DNA of 50,039 nt from Spirochaetota bacterium (GCA_016928815.1 JAFGJZ010000180.1:1-50039), one strand, 5' to 3'. Counted from the stretch's first letter, positions 34,795 to 43,640 are shown. Numbers and translations: made by a program. Notes: generated by a model not told the origin, from the sequence alone.

Positions 34795-37269
34795 TTAAAT
34801 GAAAAGATTTAAATTAGCGCTTTCAGTCGCTTCAAGGTATGTCGCAACCCCGCCTATTTTTACAAAGTCAAACAGTTCCTCTTTTTTTACGCCCATTACG
34901 TCCATCGACATCTGGCAGGCCATCATTTCAACACCGCTTTCAGCCGCAGCACTCAGCATGGATTCAAGTGAGTCGATTTTTTTGTTTTTCATTATCATGC
35001 GCATCATTTTGGGACCCATGCCCATCATGTTCATTTTTGAAAGTTTAAGTTTCTTTGTTCCTTTCGGAAGCATTTTTCCGAACATCACACCAATGAAATC
35101 CTTTTTCACTTTCCCCGGTTTTTTCTTTTTAAGTATGTTCAGTCCCCAGAATGTAAAGAACATTGTAACCTTGTGTCCTGTTGAGGCTGCACCGTTTGCG
35201 ATAACCAGGGAAGCAAGCGCTTTGTCAAAGTCATCACTGAACACAACCATGGTTTTATTGTAACCGCCGGAACTTCCCGCTGCTGACCTGATCTGCGTCT
35301 GTTTCTGAATTACAGCATTAATAATTCCTTTTTCATCTGTAAGAGAAATAAGCCGGTTTCCTGTCATGTTGCACCAGCTGGCGACATCTTTTCTGAATCC
35401 CGGATCAGTTGCCTTAATAAGAAGAGTCTGGCTTTCCGAAAGTCTGTCTGTTTCCCTTTTCAGCCGCATTATCGGTCCAGGGCATTGAAGACCGCATGCA
35501 TCCACACATATGGTTACATCCTCCTCTCTGACATGAACAGGTACTTCTTTGGCTTTCTGATAGATCGTATCATCCTTGCCGATGTAATTGTTACTGAAAA
35601 TATCTTCATTGCTCTGCGTCGTATTTACATGCTCATATGTTTTGTAACCGCCGGAAAGATTATAAACCTCATCATATCCGTTCTGCATGAGTATTCTTGA
35701 ACCGAGATATCCACGAAGTCCGACAGCACAGTATACGATTATTTTTTTGTTTTTAGGAACTTCATTGATTCTTTTCCTTAAAGTGTCAAGTTCGATGTTT
35801 ACTGAACCTTCTATTGCTCCCAGCATTACTTCCTCAGGTGTTCTTACATCAAGCAGAAGAAAGTCGTTTTTATCAATCTGCAGAAGTTTGTCCCAGGAAA
35901 TGGTTTTTACCATTCCATTAATAATGTTTTCAGCCGCATATCCGGCAATATTAACAGGATCTTTTGCTGATGAATACGGAGGCGCATAGGCATGTTCAAC
36001 ATCCTGGAGATCATAAACTGTCCCTCCCTTTCCGATGAGTGCGGCAATGACGTCAATTCTTTTATCTACTCCATCATAACCGATTGCCTGAGCACCGAAG
36101 ACACGGCCGTCAGATGGAGAAAAAATAAGTTTCAGGGTCATAGGTATTGCACCCGGATAGTAACCCGCATGATTTCCCACATGAATTATATTGGACAGAT
36201 ATGGAATATTTTCTTTCCTGAGAATTTTCTCCGCAACACCTGTTGACGCAACCGTTATATCGAACACTTTGGCTATTGCCGTATTTATGCTTCCTTTGTA
36301 CTTACGTACATTCCCCTTGATGATGTTGTCCGCTACGATTCTTCCCTGCCGGTTTGCCGGACCAGCCAGAAGCGTGTTGATTTTAATCCCTATGATCGGA
36401 TGATTAAATGCAATTGCATCACCGAGAGCATAAATGTCTTTATCATTGGTATTCATGTAGTCATCAACAATTATTGCTCCGCGGTCGGTAACATCCAGAC
36501 CTGCATCCTTTGCAAGCTGACTTTCCGGTCGTACACCTATCGAAAGGATTACCATGTCCGCATTTATGGATCTGCCGCTGTTGAGAAGAACAGAAATGGT
36601 TTCCCCCATGTCTTCGAAAGCCTTAACTCCGTCTTTCAGATAGAATTCAACATTTTTTGTTTTTAAATGCTGGTGTACTTCAGCGGCCATTTCGTAATCG
36701 AGGGGCGCCATTACCTGATCAAGCATTTCAACAATTGTTACATTGATACCGAGATGATGAAGATTTTCAGCCATTTCAAGTCCGATGAAACCGGCGCCTA
36801 CTATTACCGCTTTAGATACTTTTCTGTCCGTAACATAGGATTTAATCAGGTCTGTATCAGGTACGTTTCTTAATGTGAAAATCTTATTGCTTTCAATTCC
36901 TTTAATTGGAGGGCGCAGCGGCTCGGCACCGGGCGACAATACCAGCTTGTCATATTTTTCCGTATAGGTTTTTCCTGATTTGAGATCTTTAACCTCAATG
37001 GATTTGTCACTCCGGTTAATTTTTATAACTTCATTTTCAACACGAACGGTAATGTTCAGTCTTGACTGAATTCCTTCGGGAGTCATTACAAAAAGATTTT
37101 CCCTGTCTGCAATAACGCCTCCGATGTAATAGGGAAGTCCGCAGTTTGCGAAAGAAACATATTTCCCCCTTTCAAAAAGGATTATCTCCGCGTTTTCATC
37201 AAGCCGTCTTAACCTGGCTGCAGTTGTTGCTCCGCCGGCAACACCGCCGACAATTAATATTTTACTCAT
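34795..37269 (-). CDS. Four-domain CoA-disulfide reductase/rhodanese/TusA/DsrE protein
   Basis: The 824 residues have four domains: a flavin-dependent pyridine-nucleotide disulfide reductase (1 to about 445; FAD loop GGVAGGATTAARLRR, active Cys43 in FANCGLPYYIGG, NAD loop VGAGFIGLEMA); a rhodanese domain (about 455-545, Cys in VYCAVGLRG); a TusA/SirA domain (about 585-660, DACGLQCPGPI); and a DsrE/DsrF-like domain (about 665-824, conserved Cys in MACQMSMDVMG). The enzyme could pass sulfane sulfur from rhodanese to TusA and DsrE, and reduce per- or disulfides with NAD(P)H. It is preceded by a MarR gene whose stop overlaps its start by 8 bases. Confidence 0.9.
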   Translation of the reverse strand: MSKILIVGGVAGGATTAARLRRLDENAEIILFERGKYVSFANCGLPYYIGGVIADRENLFVMTPEGIQSRLNITVRVENEVIKINRSDKSIEVKDLKSGKTYTEKYDKLVLSPGAEPLRPPIKGIESNKIFTLRNVPDTDLIKSYVTDRKVSKAVIVGAGFIGLEMAENLHHLGINVTIVEMLDQVMAPLDYEMAAEVHQHLKTKNVEFYLKDGVKAFEDMGETISVLLNSGRSINADMVILSIGVRPESQLAKDAGLDVTDRGAIIVDDYMNTNDKDIYALGDAIAFNHPIIGIKINTLLAGPANRQGRIVADNIIKGNVRKYKGSINTAIAKVFDITVASTGVAEKILRKENIPYLSNIIHVGNHAGYYPGAIPMTLKLIFSPSDGRVFGAQAIGYDGVDKRIDVIAALIGKGGTVYDLQDVEHAYAPPYSSAKDPVNIAGYAAENIINGMVKTISWDKLLQIDKNDFLLLDVRTPEEVMLGAIEGSVNIELDTLRKRINEVPKNKKIIVYCAVGLRGYLGSRILMQNGYDEVYNLSGGYKTYEHVNTTQSNEDIFSNNYIGKDDTIYQKAKEVPVHVREEDVTICVDACGLQCPGPIMRLKRETDRLSESQTLLIKATDPGFRKDVASWCNMTGNRLISLTDEKGIINAVIQKQTQIRSAAGSSGGYNKTMVVFSDDFDKALASLVIANGAASTGHKVTMFFTFWGLNILKKKKPGKVKKDFIGVMFGKMLPKGTKKLKLSKMNMMGMGPKMMRMIMKNKKIDSLESMLSAAAESGVEMMACQMSMDVMGVKKEELFDFVKIGGVATYLEATESANLNLFI

Positions 37270-37624
37270 TATTCCCTCCTGTCGATTTTACCTGAACATC
37301 TGGTATTTCAATGTCTGAATTCTGAAATAGCTGAAGTTTTTTTATTCCTTCAGGTGTGATTGTAAAAAACATCTGTCTTTTGTCTTCCATACTTAATTCT
37401 CTTGTGATCAGTTTGTCCTTTTCAAGGGAAGCAAGAATTTTGGATATTCTTCCTGCTGAAATTCCCATTTCTTCAGCAAGAATTCCGGGATTTATTCTTG
37501 ATTTCTGAAGCGAGCACAGGATGAGAAGTTCATTTATGGAATGACCTGTTATTGTTTTCACTTTGTTTTCAAAATGATAAATCACTCTGAACACTTCTTT
37601 TAGATTGCACAGTTTATTTCTCAT
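37262..37624 (-). CDS. MarR-family transcriptional regulator
   Basis: The 120-residue protein has the winged helix-turn-helix pattern of MarR: INPGILAEEMGISAGRISKILASLEKDKLITRE followed by a wing, SMEDKRQMFFTITPEG. No Cys is well placed for sulfide sensing except Cys7 and the one in LLILCSLQ. The start is ATG 37624 with AGGA upstream. The upstream TTG (37636) is inside the leader. It is co-transcribed with the sulfur protein, and the operator on its promoter suggests self-control in response to a sulfur or thiol signal. Confidence 0.88.
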   Translation of the reverse strand: MRNKLCNLKEVFRVIYHFENKVKTITGHSINELLILCSLQKSRINPGILAEEMGISAGRISKILASLEKDKLITRELSMEDKRQMFFTITPEGIKKLQLFQNSDIEIPDVQVKSTGGNNE

Positions 37625-37641
37625 TTTTTTCCTCAATGTTT

Positions 37642-37676
37642 AATATATCGCAAATGATTGACATTGTCAAATATTT
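37642..37676 (-). promoter_or_regulatory. Promoter and overlapping palindromic operator of the MarR/sulfur operon
   Basis: On the minus strand TTGACA (37670..37665), 17 bases, then TATATT (37647..37642). An imperfect palindrome covers the -35 element: 37652..37662 and 37666..37676, nine of eleven positions complementary, with perfect core TTGAC-ATT-GTCAA (37658..37670). It is placed where a MarR dimer would block transcription. Confidence 0.65.
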
Positions 37677-37742
37677 ATAATGTAAAATATCTATTATTTA
37701 GAAAATTTTTTCAAATCAGCTCTATATATTGCTTAAATATAT

Positions 37743-37866
37743 TATCTGTTCCTGATTAAATCAGAACGGGACGTTGTATAAACGGTATCATATTTCAAGG
37801 GTATTTTTTCAGGACATTTTAGCCTTATAAACCTGTCTGTTTAATAAAAAACAGACAGGCTTTTTA
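37743..37866 (+). ncRNA. Candidate small RNA or leader with strong terminator
   Basis: No start codon or gene is found here, yet it ends in a textbook terminator: CCTGTCTGTTT (37832..37842) pairs with AAACAGACAGG (37849..37859), then CTTTTT. A second hairpin with a bulge occurs at 37748..37767 (GTT-C-CTGAT-TAA-ATCAG-AAC). A -10-like TATATT lies at 37738..37743, but no convincing -35. The transcript would be about 115 bases. Confidence 0.4.
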
Positions 37867-38250
37867 AAGGAGGGGGGAGGGTTTTGATTTTATATTTAAA
37901 ATAAAAATTTCCGTCTTTATCAATATTTATGGCCAGGAAAACCAATAATTTGAGTTTTGATGATTTAAAATATAAAATCATGACCTCGTTTTTATTTCAC
38001 AAATTATGATGCAATAAGTATGCCATTACTGATTTTTTTAAAATTTGTTTAATTATTATTGAAAATAGATCAAATTTATGTGATTTTCAGTGAAAAAGTA
38101 TGATTATTAGCACTATTTTATATGGAATTCTCATCTTTTTTAGATATCAATACAAAAAAAGCTTGCATTATGTGCAAAAAATGCACATTTTAATTAAATT
38201 CTGGTGTATAAAAAGTTTACATGATTTTTTATGAAAATGGAGTCACTGGC
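37867..38250. other. AT-rich regulatory space upstream of the NtrC-type gene
   Basis: About 380 bases with no gene. It begins with a G-rich run (37869..37881, GGAGGGGGGAGGG). Two palindromes are seen: ATGATTT...AAATCAT (37960..37981) and ATGTGCA-A5-TGCACAT (38170..38188). The second, only 60-80 bases before the gene, is a good candidate operator. I find no sigma54 -24/-12 element in it. Confidence 0.5.
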
Positions 38251-39579
38251 TTGAAAAATATTCTTATAATTGATGATAATGAAAAATTATGCAGAAGTCT
38301 GAAGCAGAATTTTGATCAGAGATCTTTTTTATGCTCCTATGCAAACACACCTGAAGAAGCAATTCATGAAATACAGACAAAAAACTACGATCTCGTATAT
38401 CTTGACATTGTGTTCGGAGATGCAGACGGAATTGAATTACTTGAGGAAATATTAAAGATAAAACCCGACCTGCCGGTAATTATGATAACCGGATTTGCAA
38501 AAATAGAATCAGCAGTCCAGGCAATTAAAATTGGTGCGCATGATTACATTCAGAAGCCTTTAAATTTTGAAAAACTTCTGAAAATTACCGAAAATGCGAT
38601 TAAAATCAAAGTACTTGAAAATGATAATAAAAATTACAGGGATTACATTGAATCTCTTGCACCGAAATTAGTCACCAGAAATCAGAATGTAATTTCACTT
38701 TATGAAAAAGCCATGAGGCTTGCTCCGACTGATATTTCCATACTGATACAGGGTGAAAACGGTACGGGTAAAGAAGTCCTGGCCGATTTTATTCATTCAA
38801 ATTCCAACTGCAGAAACAAGCAGATGATTAAAATCAACTGTGCCGCCTTTCCTGAAAATCTTCTTGATAATGAACTGTTCGGCCATGAGAAAGGATCTTA
38901 CACCGGAGCATCATCAGCCTATAAAGGCGTTTTTGAGCGGGCTAACGGAAGTACACTTATGCTTGATGAAATAGGTGATATGGATCTTTCTACTCAGGCT
39001 AAAATTTTACGGGCTGTGCAGAATAAGGAAATTCAGAGGATTGGGGGGAGCAGTCCCATCCATATCAATGTGCGTTTCATTGCTGCGACTAATAAAGACA
39101 TCTCAAGAATGATTGATGAGAATTCCTTCAGAAATGATCTGTACTACCGGCTGAATTCGGCAACGCTTGTTCTTCCTCCGCTGCGGGAAAGAAAGGAGGA
39201 TTTGCCGCTTCTTATTGATTATTTTCTGAATGATCTCAATAAGACAACAATGAAACATATAGAAGGGGTAACGGATAACGTACTTGAGATTTTCTATAAT
39301 TATGACTGGCCGGGAAATATACGAGAATTAAGGAATACGATAATGTATGGAGCGGCGCTTGCGTCAGACAAGCGTATACGCCGTCAGGATCTGCCTCCTG
39401 TTTTTGAAAATGATTTTATTAAAATTAATGATGAAAGTCCGTTTAATGAATCTGAAAAAAATATAATTCTGAAAACTTTGAAAAAAACGGATTATAATAA
39501 AAAACGTGCAGCTGAACTGCTTAATATCAGCAGGCGAACGCTTTATAATAAGATTGAAAAATACGGAATTCCGGTATGA
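38251..39579 (+). CDS. NtrC-type sigma54-dependent response regulator
   Basis: The 442-residue protein has a receiver domain (1-120; phospho-Asp in LVYLDIVFGDADG), an AAA+ sigma54-interaction domain (about 130-370; GENGTGKEVLADFIH, Walker B LMLDEIGDM, arginine finger region FRNDLYYRLN) and a Fis-type helix-turn-helix (about 395-440; NKKRAAELLNISRRTLYNKI). The loop that contacts sigma54 is GSYTGA rather than GAFTGA. The start is TTG 38251, with GGAG 8 bases upstream. An ATG at 38221 without a ribosome site is the alternative. Its stop overlaps the kinase ATG by 4 bases, so the two form a two-component pair. Confidence 0.9.
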   Translation: MKNILIIDDNEKLCRSLKQNFDQRSFLCSYANTPEEAIHEIQTKNYDLVYLDIVFGDADGIELLEEILKIKPDLPVIMITGFAKIESAVQAIKIGAHDYIQKPLNFEKLLKITENAIKIKVLENDNKNYRDYIESLAPKLVTRNQNVISLYEKAMRLAPTDISILIQGENGTGKEVLADFIHSNSNCRNKQMIKINCAAFPENLLDNELFGHEKGSYTGASSAYKGVFERANGSTLMLDEIGDMDLSTQAKILRAVQNKEIQRIGGSSPIHINVRFIAATNKDISRMIDENSFRNDLYYRLNSATLVLPPLRERKEDLPLLIDYFLNDLNKTTMKHIEGVTDNVLEIFYNYDWPGNIRELRNTIMYGAALASDKRIRRQDLPPVFENDFIKINDESPFNESEKNIILKTLKKTDYNKKRAAELLNISRRTLYNKIEKYGIPV

Positions 39580-41417
39580 TACAGCAGCCGGTTCTGAAGT
39601 TAAGCAATATTTCATACTCCCGTGACACTGTTCCGGTTTTACATAATCTTAATCTTGAAATCAGCAAAGGATGCATTCATGCTATTGCCGGTGATCATGG
39701 TGCCGGAAAGTCCTGCCTGAGTGAAATACTCAGCGGTGCCTTAAGACCGCAGTCAGGAGAAATAACCTATAATGGAATAACCTATACTCCCGGGATGAAT
39801 AAAGAATATAAAAAACAGCCTGTAATGCTTGTTGGTCATGAATCCAGTCTTTTTGAATCTTTTTCGATAGCCCAGAATCTGCTTTTACCGGATATGATGT
39901 ATTATTTCAGGCCGTTTTATGAAAAAAAGAATACAGCCCTGGCGAAAAAATATCTTGATGAGTATAACTGCAAGCTGGAACCGTGGGAACTTGTAAAAAA
40001 CATCAGCACCTCTGAAAGACAGGTTGTTTTTATTTTAAGAATCCTTATCAGAAATCCTGATATCATACTGCTTGATTCATCCTTCGATTATCTGAATGTG
40101 ACTGATACCGAATATATCAAAAAAATACTGTTTTCTCTCCGTTCACAGGGGAAAACAATCGTATATTTCACAAACCGTATTGATGACATATTCAGTTTTG
40201 CTGAATCGGTTTCAATATTGAAAAAAGGTACAATTATCTGGAGCGGGCAGATAGCTGATATTGACCGGATAAATCTTATTAGGATGTGCTATACCGAGGT
40301 TATGAAAGATCAGAATTTCATGAATTCGGACCAGGAGTTTTATGAACTTTTTAAATTTAATGAAGCAATCATACATAATCTTCCGATCAGCATAATCGTA
40401 ACTGATTTTGACAATAGGATCCGGATTCTGAATAAATCCGCCAGGACATTTTTCAATCTGCCTGACAATGAAAACATCATGCTTCCTGTGGAAAATCTTT
40501 TTGGTGATAAATCGGATGAAGTCTGGATTCAGATTAAAACCATTATTGATTCGGAGGTTGTCAAAGAAATATATAATATTAAGATAAATCTTAAAGATGA
40601 AATCAGAATTGTAAACGTAAAAACATTTCCTATTCATGATGGTGATCAGATTATCGGACATATCCTGCTTATTCAGGATATTACAAGACAGGAGGCTCTG
40701 CGGGAACAGGTTATCCTGTCTGAAAATTTAGCATCTGTAGGTTTGCTTGCAGCCGGAGTTGCGCATGAGATAAATAATCCGCTTGAAATTGTCTATAATC
40801 ACATCAGTTATCTGAAATATAACATTAAAAACCCTTCATTGCTTGAAACACTTAATGAGCTTGAAGAGGAAATGGATTCAATACGCCAGATTGTAAGTAA
40901 TCTCATTTCGTTTTCCGGATCACAGAAGATTGTGGAAGAAAATGTTGATATGAATGAGCTGATTGAAAAACTGATCAATCTGATTAAAATAAATGCCATT
41001 CATAAAAAGATCGACATCAAATTTTATAAAAAAACTGAAAAAATATTTCTAACCGCGAATAAAAATGAAATTAAACAGGTTCTTCTCAATTTAATTAAAA
41101 ACAGTATTGAGGCCATGCCGGAAGGCGGAGAGATAAATATTATCACGGAAGTCAAGCGGTTTGATAATGAACGGCTTCTTCAGATTTTCTTCGAAGATGC
41201 CGGACCGGGTATTGCAGAAAATGAAATCAATAATATTTTTCTTCCTTTTTATTCCAACAAGAAAAGGCAGGGCAAGAACCTTGGGCTGGGTCTTTCCGTT
41301 TCATATGGAATTATTGAAAAGTACGGCGGAAGAATAACTGTTGAAAATATAAAGGGCAGGGGATGCAGGTTTATCATTACTTTTATTCTTGATCCTGTTG
41401 ATTCCAGGGTGCAGTGA
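39576..41417 (+). CDS. Hybrid protein: degenerate sugar-type ABC ATPase, PAS domain and histidine kinase
   Basis: The 613 residues hold an ABC ATPase (1 to about 230) of the ribose/sugar class. It has Walker A GDHGAGKS at 39-46, but the signature is reduced to ISTSERQ (143-149), the Walker B glutamate is Ser168 (LLDSSF) and the switch His is Asn200. A PAS domain follows (about 260-372), then a histidine kinase with His397 (GVAHEINNPLE) and ATPase boxes (NLIKNSIEAMPEGG, EDAGPGIAENE, GLGLSVSYGI). No membrane helices exist. The ABC part probably binds ATP without driving transport and may couple to a sugar permease. It pairs with the sigma54 activator before it, and its last 35 bases overlap the convergent cupin gene. 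Confidence 0.9.
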   Translation: MIQQPVLKLSNISYSRDTVPVLHNLNLEISKGCIHAIAGDHGAGKSCLSEILSGALRPQSGEITYNGITYTPGMNKEYKKQPVMLVGHESSLFESFSIAQNLLLPDMMYYFRPFYEKKNTALAKKYLDEYNCKLEPWELVKNISTSERQVVFILRILIRNPDIILLDSSFDYLNVTDTEYIKKILFSLRSQGKTIVYFTNRIDDIFSFAESVSILKKGTIIWSGQIADIDRINLIRMCYTEVMKDQNFMNSDQEFYELFKFNEAIIHNLPISIIVTDFDNRIRILNKSARTFFNLPDNENIMLPVENLFGDKSDEVWIQIKTIIDSEVVKEIYNIKINLKDEIRIVNVKTFPIHDGDQIIGHILLIQDITRQEALREQVILSENLASVGLLAAGVAHEINNPLEIVYNHISYLKYNIKNPSLLETLNELEEEMDSIRQIVSNLISFSGSQKIVEENVDMNELIEKLINLIKINAIHKKIDIKFYKKTEKIFLTANKNEIKQVLLNLIKNSIEAMPEGGEINIITEVKRFDNERLLQIFFEDAGPGIAENEINNIFLPFYSNKKRQGKNLGLGLSVSYGIIEKYGGRITVENIKGRGCRFIITFILDPVDSRVQ

Positions 41418-41841
41418 TGTTCAGCATTTTATTACCCTCTTTTATTATGAAATTTACCTGTTCCCTGTTAAGATCTGTGTAAGGTGAATTTACATCATCT
41501 TCTGTATCAACATTTTCAACGATAAGGACCTTGCCGTCATTGCTTAGAGAATGATTATGCCAGACTCCTTTTTTTACATTGTATATTTTTTCAGGCAGCA
41601 TATCTACTGCTGTAATGTTTCCGGCACTGTCCTTTCCGTCTCCAATAAATAAAATACATTTTCCCGAAAGAAGAACGAAAACTTCATCTGTTTCATCATG
41701 GCGCTGCATGTTGTTTATGTTTGCAGGAAGAAGTTCTTCGTCATAATTAAGAACGGCAACACGCCAGGAGGCGTAATCTACAACCGGTGAGTAACCGGCA
41801 TCTCTATATTCCTTAATTTCCAGAAGTTTATCTGATATCAT
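41383..41841 (-). CDS. Cupin-like small protein
   Basis: The 152 residues contain a single cupin barrel: RHDETDEVFVLLSGKCILFIG (His/Glu metal-type motif 1) and YNVKKGVWHNHSLSNDGKVLIVENV (motif 2). I cannot assign the reaction; relatives include sugar isomerases and small-molecule-binding proteins. It is the last gene of the minus operon with PFK, PIG-L and SIS genes. It overlaps the 3' end of the hybrid kinase by 35 bases, so the two transcripts are convergent and may interfere. Confidence 0.75.
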   Translation of the reverse strand: MISDKLLEIKEYRDAGYSPVVDYASWRVAVLNYDEELLPANINNMQRHDETDEVFVLLSGKCILFIGDGKDSAGNITAVDMLPEKIYNVKKGVWHNHSLSNDGKVLIVENVDTEDDVNSPYTDLNREQVNFIIKEGNKMLNITAPWNQQDQE

Positions 41842-41856
41842 TATAGTCCTCCCGGT

Positions 41857-42870
41857 CTATGCCGTAAATTCATTGCCGATTTTTCTTGCTCTTTGCGGCA
41901 TATCAAGGTTAATGCCGAGTTCCACACCGGCTGTAGCAAGAAGGTTCCATCCGGCAGCAAGCTGAATGAATTCGTCATATCCTTCCATGCGTGGTATTTT
42001 TATTTTTGGAAAAATTGAATCACCGGCGGTAACAGCCGTAACCGGGATGCCGATTTTATCTGCAAGGCATGATTTGAATTTTTCTTCTTCGTTTGAAAAA
42101 GGATCAATTATGATCAGGGCTTCATTTTTATTCATAACTTCCTCAATTCCATGTACTGCATAAGTACCTTCCAGGTAATCTGATTTTTTTCTGGTGATTT
42201 CATTGGTTTTCAATGTCAATTCCTCTGCAACACCGTTGTTTCTGCCTGCAAAATAAATGGTGGAAGCATTTTTCAGAATATTGACAATATCCTCCGGAAT
42301 GACCATTTCAAGAGTATCTTTTATTTTGGATGAAAGTTCATTAAGATCAGGCATTGGAAGACCGGTGGATTTTCTTAAAATAATATCATATACAAGAGCC
42401 TGTTCCATGACGCTTTTCGTTGCTGCAACAGCATTTTCTTTCCCGCAGGACAGGATGACGCATGAGGAAGCCATTTCCTGAAGAGGGGTGTTTTCATTGG
42501 CAACCACCGAAAATAATTTATTGTGATTTTCTTTCTGGAGTTTTAGAAAAAGCTGCACAACTTCCTTTGTCCTGCCTGAATTTGATGCTGCAAGAACAGT
42601 GAAATCCTTAAGGTTATAGTCCATAGCCTGGACAGCTCCTTCTGAATGCATGTTGAATTGCAGATTATTTTTAAGGGAAAAATCAATTGCTCTTTTTGAC
42701 GGGAAAATCCGGCTTGAACCTTCTCCTGTAAAAAAAATGTTTTTGCTGTTTTTAATGCAGTCAGCAAATTCTGAAAGTTTTTCTAAATTCAAACTTTTTA
42801 TGATATCAACAGTTTCAAACATTTCACGGATTAGAGCAAATTTTTCATATTTCTGATCATGCTGGTTCAT
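41857..42870 (-). CDS. SIS-domain sugar-phosphate isomerase/deaminase (GlmS-isomerase-like)
   Basis: The 337 residues form two SIS domains (about 40-165 and 200-320), like the isomerase half of glucosamine-6-phosphate synthase. FTGEGSSR binds the sugar phosphate, AASNSGRTKEVV the phosphate loop, AATKSVMEQ parallels the GlmS ASTKAYTAQ motif, and YLEGTYAVHGIEEVM the GlmS E-(x)6-KHG motif. No glutaminase domain exists, so it should run in the deaminase or isomerase direction. In archaea such a protein (GlmD) turns glucosamine-6-phosphate into fructose-6-phosphate. Its ATG overlaps the PIG-L stop by four bases. Confidence 0.85.
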   Translation of the reverse strand: MNQHDQKYEKFALIREMFETVDIIKSLNLEKLSEFADCIKNSKNIFFTGEGSSRIFPSKRAIDFSLKNNLQFNMHSEGAVQAMDYNLKDFTVLAASNSGRTKEVVQLFLKLQKENHNKLFSVVANENTPLQEMASSCVILSCGKENAVAATKSVMEQALVYDIILRKSTGLPMPDLNELSSKIKDTLEMVIPEDIVNILKNASTIYFAGRNNGVAEELTLKTNEITRKKSDYLEGTYAVHGIEEVMNKNEALIIIDPFSNEEEKFKSCLADKIGIPVTAVTAGDSIFPKIKIPRMEGYDEFIQLAAGWNLLATAGVELGINLDMPQRARKIGNEFTA

Positions 42871-43640
42871 ATTTTTACCTCGATATAATAATTTTTCAAT
42901 GCTTCCTGGATTACCGGCACTGTCTGAAAACCTCCGCCGCAGTGCTGCCAGAAAGCTTCTGCAAATTCAACACCGGCCTTATTGCCGTGCCTGCGGTCGC
43001 GGATTTTTATTTCACCGCTGAAATCATCAATTTTATGCATTTTTTTCATCAGTTCTATCTGCGAATTATGAAATGAGAGCATTTTGATTTTATGATCCAT
43101 TACTTCAGAAATGTTAATGTAGAAATGAGGTATAAGGTTTTTGTCCCCTATACGGTTTTTTGATTGGATTGTATCTGTTTTATATAGAAGAGGAGTTCCC
43201 GGTAACGGCGCTGATTCAGTTATGATATTAGGCAATGATGACAGTATTGCCGCTGCTTCAGTAATTTCCGCTGTCGCACGGTGATCAGGGTGATAGTCGT
43301 CGAAACGGTGAGTCAGAATAATATCAGCACAGGAACTGCGCAGAATTTCAATTAAATCTGTTCTGATTGCAGGAGAATCAAAGAGAAATCCGTCAGGACG
43401 GTTCAGACATTTATATTCCGCACCGATATAATCCGCAGCAGCTTCCGCTTCACTGAATCTTAAGGCAGCTGTTTCCGAACTGTTTCTTTCATAACTTCCC
43501 AATTCACCGTTTGTCATTGTTACTATTACTATATTAAAATTCATTTTTTTTAATAAAAATAAAGTACCTGCACAGAAAATTTCAGTATCATCCGGATGAG
43601 CATGTACGGCAATTACTGTTTGTTGACCATTATTTTTCAT
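42867..43640 (-). CDS. PIG-L/LmbE-type zinc N-deacetylase
   Basis: The 257 residues show the PIG-L motifs: AVHAHPDDTE (His15, Asp17, Asp18) near the N-terminus and HRFDDYHPDHRAT (His117, Asp119, His120) near residue 115, which together bind zinc. Enzymes of the family remove acetyl groups from N-acetylglucosamine-containing compounds. One archaeal branch, Dac, deacetylates diacetylchitobiose. It overlaps PFK by 11 bases and the SIS gene by 4. It has no signal peptide and is therefore cytoplasmic. Confidence 0.9.
   Translation of the reverse strand: MKNNGQQTVIAVHAHPDDTEIFCAGTLFLLKKMNFNIVIVTMTNGELGSYERNSSETAALRFSEAEAAADYIGAEYKCLNRPDGFLFDSPAIRTDLIEILRSSCADIILTHRFDDYHPDHRATAEITEAAAILSSLPNIITESAPLPGTPLLYKTDTIQSKNRIGDKNLIPHFYINISEVMDHKIKMLSFHNSQIELMKKMHKIDDFSGEIKIRDRRHGNKAGVEFAEAFWQHCGGGFQTVPVIQEALKNYYIEVKI

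Noticed and set aside
39576..40270. ABC domain as part of an ordinary sugar importer
   Set aside because: It is joined to a histidine kinase, has no permease neighbour, and lacks the catalytic Glu and switch His.
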